Assembly: GCA_001643675.2 (NCBI GenBank)
Contig: LSRY02000029.1
Coordinates: 806,001 to 870,000 of the forward strand
Reading direction: 5' to 3'
From: Monocercomonoides exilis
Lineage: Eukaryota; Preaxostyla; Oxymonadida; Polymastigidae
Length of the DNA: 64,000 nucleotides
Made by a program: the position numbers and the translations under genes. The notes beneath the pieces are model-generated. The model had not been told where the DNA came from, did not search any database, and was given only the letters and a program-made list of their open reading frames with translations. Numbering within the stretch: position 1 is the stretch's first letter; the number at the start of each line of letters is the position of its first letter. Positions 58,147 to 64,000 of this stretch are shown piece after piece.

Positions 58147-59459
58147 AATTGTTTTCTGAGCTTGAATATTGCGATGAGGAAGAACAAAGAAAGAAAATCG
58201 AAGAAATGAATGAAATAATTGATGGAATGAATAAAGAAGAATTTGAATCAGTATTCACAAAAGAATTTTACGATCAAATAGAAAAAATAATTAAAGAAAA
58301 GAAAATGAGCAAGGAAAATGCAATCGGATTTGTGAAGCAAATAGGATATTGCAATAAGTTGAAAAATTTTTGGAATGAAAGTTTTATATTTTCTTCGCTG
58401 ATCAGTAGATTTGAAAGGATGATGATTGACGAAGATCAAAAAAACGAAGGAAGAAACGAAAAACTTCTGATTGACCTTTGTGAAGCCTATCAAATGAATA
58501 CTCTGTATATGACAGATGAAATTCTTCGCATTAGTATTCGCTGCATTTTGAAAGTTGCCTTGAAGAAAGAGGTTAACGAAGAAACACAAAAAGAAGTGGA
58601 AATGGCTTTGCTTTCTCTGAGAGATGTTAGGCATTGCGTATGAGCATTTATATTTCATTTTTGGTGCTGTTGAATGTTTTTCTTTCTTTCTTTCTTTAAT
58701 TAGAGAGTGTCAGAAGAATTGTATTTGAATGATATGACAGAAATAATCAAACATCATCAAGAACATCGTAACCTAACACGACTTGCGTATGAATCTGGCT
58801 GGGAATTCTTGGTTGGATTACTTCGCCAAAATAAAAATTTGGAAAAAGTCATTACGAACGAATTGCATTTTATTAGAGAAGTAAGTAGAGAAATGGAAGA
58901 GCTGGCTGGGTATATGGATTGGAAAAGAAAAAAAGAAGAGGAAAAAGGAAAAGAAATGGAAAATAAACGAGTTTTAGTGAGATTGCTTCAAACATTGATT
59001 TATTTCTTCTACAATTGCAAACTATGGAATGAAGAATTTGATCAGCTTATTGAAAGCGCAATGAAAGTTTTTCGATTGGCAAATGATAATCACAGAAGAA
59101 TTCAATGTGAATGTATTACACTTTTTGAAGCAATCGCAGGAAGTAAAGCAATACAAAATGATAATTTGCAGAAAGGCGGGATTGTTGAAATTACTTTGGA
59201 AGAAATTTTCCGCGTCGGTACAATAGATTCCATATTTGATCGTTATTTGGGTATTTTCAGCCTCATTTGCAATCGAATAAAGAGGAAAACTGGAAATGAA
59301 AAAGAAGATGCAAAACTGCAAATATTGAAAAGAAAGTTGTTTGATAAGTTGGAGGAAGAAGGATTCGAAGAAATAATTGAAGCTTATTTTGTTCTGCTTG
59401 ACGACCTGCGTGAAGAAATTTTTGGCTTAAATGAATTAGCTTATTATTTTGTTTATTAG
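58147..59459 (+). CDS. Helical repeat family protein, copy A (5' end not resolved)
   Basis: Exons 58147-58637 and 58704-59459, joined by a 66-nt GTATGA..AATTAG intron in phase 0. The visible coding starts at a TTTTTTAATTTAG acceptor with a split codon (xAA, then LFSELEYCDEEEQ), so a short first exon lies upstream. The protein (about 415 residues) is Glu/Lys-rich and all-helical, probably ARM/HEAT-like. Landmarks: IEEMNEIIDGMN, IDLCEAY, CILKVALKKEVNEETQKEVEMALLSL, EELYLNDMTEIIKHHQEHRNLTRLAY, NELHFIREVSREMEEL. I recall very similar hypothetical proteins in large numbers in Monocercomonoides; this needs a database check. There is no signal peptide or membrane segment; function is unknown. Confidence 0.8.
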
Positions 59460-59975
59460 TGAATCATATCCCAGTTTCGGTTTCATTCACATTAAAGTTG
59501 GATCTCATAATAAAAGGTGAATGAAGACAAATGGGACAAAATTTTTATTTTTTGAAAATTGTTCCACACTTCACTTTCCAAAATATTTCACAATTTTTTA
59601 ATTTTCCTTAATTTTTTTCAAGAGAATTCGAGACTTATTATGATATGACAGCAGAAAAAATTTGGAGCAAATTGTTATTATTTTCTTTAATGAAAATATA
59701 TACCCCTAAATGGAATATTAATGCCCATAATACAATATTACTTATATTCATTCGAATGTTTTGGGTGCGTCCACAGGTTTGTTCAGTTTTAATATGAGTT
59801 TTAATGTTTGCATTAATATTTATTTGTCATAAATATTTGTATGTGCATAAATATTTCAAACATTAAATGCTTTTTCAAATTTTTATTCTATTGAAATGGA
59901 TTTTTTGTTTTAAATACTAAAGTCTCAAGCTGTTCAAAATTGTTCCAGTATGAGCATTCTCCAATTTTAGAAAAT
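59460..59975. other. AT-rich spacer between paralogs
   Basis: Contains no coding-like text; may hold the promoter and first exon of copy B. Confidence 0.5.
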
Positions 59976-61322
59976 ATGTGTGTTAACGATATTTTACTAC
60001 TTTTCTTTTCAGAACTCCTTTCAGAACTTAATGGTTGCTCGGATTCAATACAGAAGCAGAAAATTGAAGAAATTAATAGTTTAATGGGGGAAATGGATGG
60101 AAACGATCTTGAGGGTATTATTATTGGGACAAAATATGGAACTTTATTGACGCTTCTTGGTACAAATCAATTGTCATTGGAAAATGCAGTTTTATTTTTG
60201 AGGTGCATGAAATATTACGCGGAATTAAAGTGTTTCTATCGTAATTATCTAAATTTTTCGTTAGTGCATAACGTTCTCGAAGGGATAATTTTTAGCGAAG
60301 CTCAGAAAAAAGGAAAATGCGAAGAAAAGCTTTTTGTTGATCTTTGTGAATGTTATCTTTTGCTTCATGATTCAGAAATTAACAAAGAAATAAATCATAT
60401 TTGCATTCCTTGCCTTCTGAAAGTTGCGTTATGCAAGGAAGTTAATGAAATAGTGCAAAAGGAAGTAGAAATTGCTTTGCTGGCTTTGAGCAATATTGGA
60501 ATTTTAATGGTGTGAAATTGTGTTATTTCTGTGAGCTTATAGTTTTCACTCGTTATCAATTAGGAAGTTGAAGAAGAACTTTATTTGAAAGAAATAAAAG
60601 AGATTATCCTGTATCACAAGGAACATCACAATCTGACTCATCTTGCGTATCTTTCAGCCTGGAAATTTTTGATTAACAGATTATTTTGCAATAACAATTT
60701 GGAAGGCTTAGTCACAAATGAGCTACTTTTTGTAAGAGAGATGAAAAGATTAATTGAAGAACTGGTAAGATGTGTTAAATGGGAGGATAAGGAACTGGAA
60801 GATTCAAAAGAATTGAGAGTTGTAAGGGGAATGATTCAATTTTTGAGTGATTATTTTCGCTTTTACAAATTAATTAAAGGCGACGAGTGTGTTGATTTAA
60901 TAAAGAGCATAGTAGGTCTGTGCACCTTAGCAAAGGATTTCGATGGGAAAATCTTGTTTCATGGGATCCAAGCATTTAAATGGATGGTAGAAAATCAATC
61001 AGTTCAAGCTGATTGGTTGGTAAAAGGTGGGGCTATTGACTTCGTATTGGGAAGGTTGTGTGGAGCATCAAATGATTATGCGATAAAAATGTTCTGTTTA
61101 AATTTCTTTTCCGCATTGTCAGAAAAGCTTTACGAAAACATCGCTCATAATGAAAAAGAAGAAGATGAATCAAGTGAAAAGTCAGCAAAAAGAGCTCTGA
61201 TCGAAAGGATGGAGGAAGAAGGATATGAAGACATTGTTTTCAGCTTTATTGGAATTCATGATGAATCCAGATTTCCTTACCAAGCTTCTAATGATCCGAA
61301 CGAATTTTTTATATTCAATTAA
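59976..61322 (+). CDS. Helical repeat family protein, copy B
   Basis: Exons 59976-60509 and 60564-61322, joined by a 54-nt GTGTGA..AATTAG intron at the same position and phase as in copy A. The landmarks are shared but diverged: KQKIEEINSLMGEMD, VDLCECY, CLLKVALCKEVNEIVQKEVEIALLAL, EELYLKEIKEIILYHKEHHNLTHLAY, NELLFVREM. The pair is a tandem duplication that has diverged strongly. The start at ATG 59976 reads through a TTTTCTTTTCAG acceptor that matches the one opening copy A's exon; if that acceptor is used, coding resumes at 60013 after an upstream exon. The last residues (FPYQASNDPNEFF) differ from the end of copy A. Function unknown. Confidence 0.75.
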
Positions 61323-64000
61323 GCTTTAATGTAAATGCCTGTTTTAGATAGTTTTTTGTTGACATTCAACTAAAAATAATCCGCGAGTTCTTTCAAAATA
61401 CGTTTTTTGATTCTTTATTTGCAACGTTCGTGTTTTATTTTATTTTATTTTTATTTATTAGTATTAAATTGTATTTCTGTAATTTTTTATTGAATATTCA
61501 TTTATTTATCTATCTTGTACTTGTGCATTTGGATTCGCTTGAAAGCTCCGAACTGTTTCAACTTGTTTTGTACTTCCAAATCTTTAACTTTGTTATTTGT
61601 AAGCACCAATTTATACATTGGTAATGTATTTGATGGTTGCATTGGAAGCTTTCATATGCTGTGGATATATTTTATTTGAAAAGCAATTATCCTATGCAAA
61701 TCTCATCTATCGCAATTGTGTAATTTGCAACTTTTTTTATTTATCAATTTAATTGCACAAGTCCTCAAAGCATTTTAAGAAATATATTATCATCCTGATG
61801 AAAAGCTAACTTTGAATCCTGATTAATGATATATATACTTTGCTTCAATTGACTTACAGCTTGCAATGAATTTTAGAGACAAAGATATAAACTCGTCCTC
61901 TTGAACTTAATTTAAGATTTAATCACAAGCAAATACACCTGAAATTATTCAACATCGAAAAAGTTTAATTCGAAACCGAAAATTCAATGATAATAATTAT
62001 TTTAAAAAAATATTCCAAAAAACAGATTCATCGCATGAATTTTCATTTTTGTTAAATCATGGATATTTGATTATTTCTTAGATTTTTTAATTTTTTTTTA
62101 TATTCTTTCTGGTTTTCGAAAATGTGCATTTGCAACAATAGATAGTGATAATCTTTTTTCAAAAAATTTTTTTCTTGTGCTCAGAAGAAAAAATGACAAT
62201 TGCACATATTGCATAAAATACCTGACATCGCACAAAATACCCTGACAATATCGTTTTCTAAATAGCCACTGAAAGAGAAAATCCGATAATTTTCCATTAA
62301 ACATTTTTTTGCAACACCAACTCATTTGGCATAGCAGACTTATAAAACAGCTTCATACGTGCCCAAAAATTATTTTTTTAAATATTCTGTCAACATGAAA
62401 ATGAAACTCTCGCATGTCAAATGAGTTTGTGAAGATAAGATTCATTTTGAGGAAAATTAACAAAAATATTCATTTTGTGGTTGGAGAGTAATCAATCTTG
62501 TCCTGCATTTTTCGCACAATCTGTAATTCGTTTTCAATAAGGGTGATTATTTTTGAAATCATATTTTTGAAACAAATATTTTAGTTAAGAATTTTTTATT
62601 TTAAATTTTCTTCAATGAACACAGAAAAGAAATAACTACAATAAAATAAGTCTTTTTTTTTCTTTTTCATCAACCATTGGCTTTTGAAGGATTATAAAAC
62701 ATTTGTTATTTGAAAGAAAATAAATTGGTAAATGATAATGAATTTTCTCAATTTTTCGAAAAAAGATTTGATTTCAAAAATTATCACTCAAATATTAATA
62801 TTTAAGGGATCAATTGTTATCATTCCGAAATTGTTGAAATCAACAGTTAACAATAAAAGTTAAACATACAAAATGAAATGATATTTATGATCATCAACAA
62901 CAGAACTGAAATATTTTGTATCATAAGGAATAATACAGACTCCCAAGTTTTTTTCTCATGAAGTTTAAAATTTTTGTTTCACTCAAGACTTTGTTTAACT
63001 TCTTGAAATGGGTTATTCTTTTTGAAAAGTCGCTAATGTTTAATTTTCGAATAAATCAAAATTTTCATATTTTGCTCAAATTGATGTTGACATATACCAA
63101 ACTTCGCTAATATAGAATCTATTTCTGGATAATGCTATTTCAAACATTCTTAAGAAGATTTGTGAGTGGAAACAGAAATTTGATTAAGATATGAAAATTA
63201 TGATTTCTTTGAAAATTAAACATTAGAGACTTTTCAAAAAGTATTACCCATATTAAAAAAATTTTATTGGATTCTCATATCGATAAACAGGTGTCATTGA
63301 CAACACATAATAATGTTTTGTGACTTTATTTGTTTTCGATAAAATAAACCCTTAAATTCATATTTTTTTGAAAACAAAAAGTTAGTTAACCGTGATAATT
63401 GTTGAAAGATAAAACTTGCTGTGTAATGTTTTGCCTCATATTGAATTTGAATGTTTCGAATTTGATCAAAACGTATTCAATTTGGAATTTGAATTTTTCA
63501 ATTTGTGAAAAAAATTTTTATTCATATTTCTCGCATATCTCCTATATATAATCATGGACAAAACCCAGGAAAGGGACAAAACCCGGACTTTTTCATAAAT
63601 TTCATTTTTTTCAACAAGTTTCAAAAATTAAATTATGATAATTCATTCATTCATATATCAGCATATAACACATCTTACCATATCCATATTTTTATTTGCT
63701 GTGCTGTATTTATGAAGAAATAAATAATTTTTATTTTTGAAAATTTGACTTTTAATGAATTTTTCTATTTTAATAAAACGATTCAGTTCATCTTTTATTC
63801 ATATAACTTATTTTTCTTTGTTGCAATTTTCGGCGGCACGCGGAATGAATCAATAAAACACAGTCAATGGGATAACTCAAAATATATTTTTTCCAAACTC
63901 ATAAGCATACATGTGAATTAAACACATGCAATAATTAATATGATAGTTATATAAAATTACCACAGAGCTATAATTTAAAATGATTCAGTGAAAATACCAA
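61323..64000. other. Gene-poor AT-rich end of window
   Basis: About 2.7 kb of AT-rich DNA with only short, compositionally biased frames. The one structured item I noticed is a pair of GGACAAAACCC words at 63556-63566 and 63574-63584. Confidence 0.5.

Noticed and set aside
1-64000. CRISPR arrays, operons, Shine-Dalgarno sites, tRNA genes
   Set aside because: The DNA is eukaryotic with introns. The only tandem array is 5S rDNA. No tRNA cloverleaf with both A and B boxes was noticed by eye, though a covariance search would be needed to exclude one.

Overview
The window looks like nuclear DNA of an AT-rich protist, most probably an oxymonad (Preaxostyla; Monocercomonoides/Blattamonas-like). Reasons: eukaryotic 5S rRNA; genes with short GT-AG introns (about 48-180 nt) and very short exons; beta-helix surface receptors that end in a degenerate kinase domain; and a pair of charged all-helical paralogs of a type I recall as very abundant in Monocercomonoides. 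The genus is inference. The genetic code looks standard: the Gln-rich 1984-residue coiled-coil gene contains no in-frame TAA or TAG, and separate genes end in TAA, TAG and TGA.

Layout. (1) 1-16850: a tandem array of 5S rDNA, 15 complete genes at 1111-1116 bp spacing, entered in mid-unit at the left edge and ending in a truncated, diverged unit. Every small reading frame in it is a by-product of its GA- and CT-rich spacers. (2) 17512-30313, minus strand: one intact 821-aa membrane-anchored surface protein, then the roughly 9-kb wreck of a much larger beta-helix receptor with a pseudokinase tail, interrupted by several frameshifts and two in-frame stops. (3) 30314-33921: mostly noncoding low-complexity DNA with coding-like fragments of an unidentified decayed gene. 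(4) 33922-44179, plus strand: nicastrin (gamma-secretase subunit, 5 exons), a small TPGS1-like gene with 22-nt and 37-nt exons, and a giant coiled-coil protein with a 34-nt first exon. (5) 44345-45035: an orphan, inverted 5S rDNA unit. (6) 45687-49531: a five-exon Mg-chelatase/MCM-like AAA+ candidate with Ser-rich and poly-Pro linkers. (7) 50277-50630: a relic of the pseudokinase tail. (8) 51108-55204: a kelch-repeat, Cys-rich, multi-spanning membrane protein with one intron. (9) 55854-56815: a non-autonomous inverted-repeat element (342-bp terminal inverted repeats) inserted at a (TA)n tract. (10) 58147-61322: two adjacent paralogs of the helical family. (11) 61323-64000: AT-rich DNA with no supported gene.

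The genes do not form one pathway. Common themes are cell-surface proteins (821-aa protein, broken receptor, kelch protein), intramembrane proteolysis (nicastrin) and possibly the cytoskeleton (TPGS1-like and coiled-coil proteins). Exon structures were derived by hand from GT-AG signals and phase compatibility and have not been checked against transcripts.
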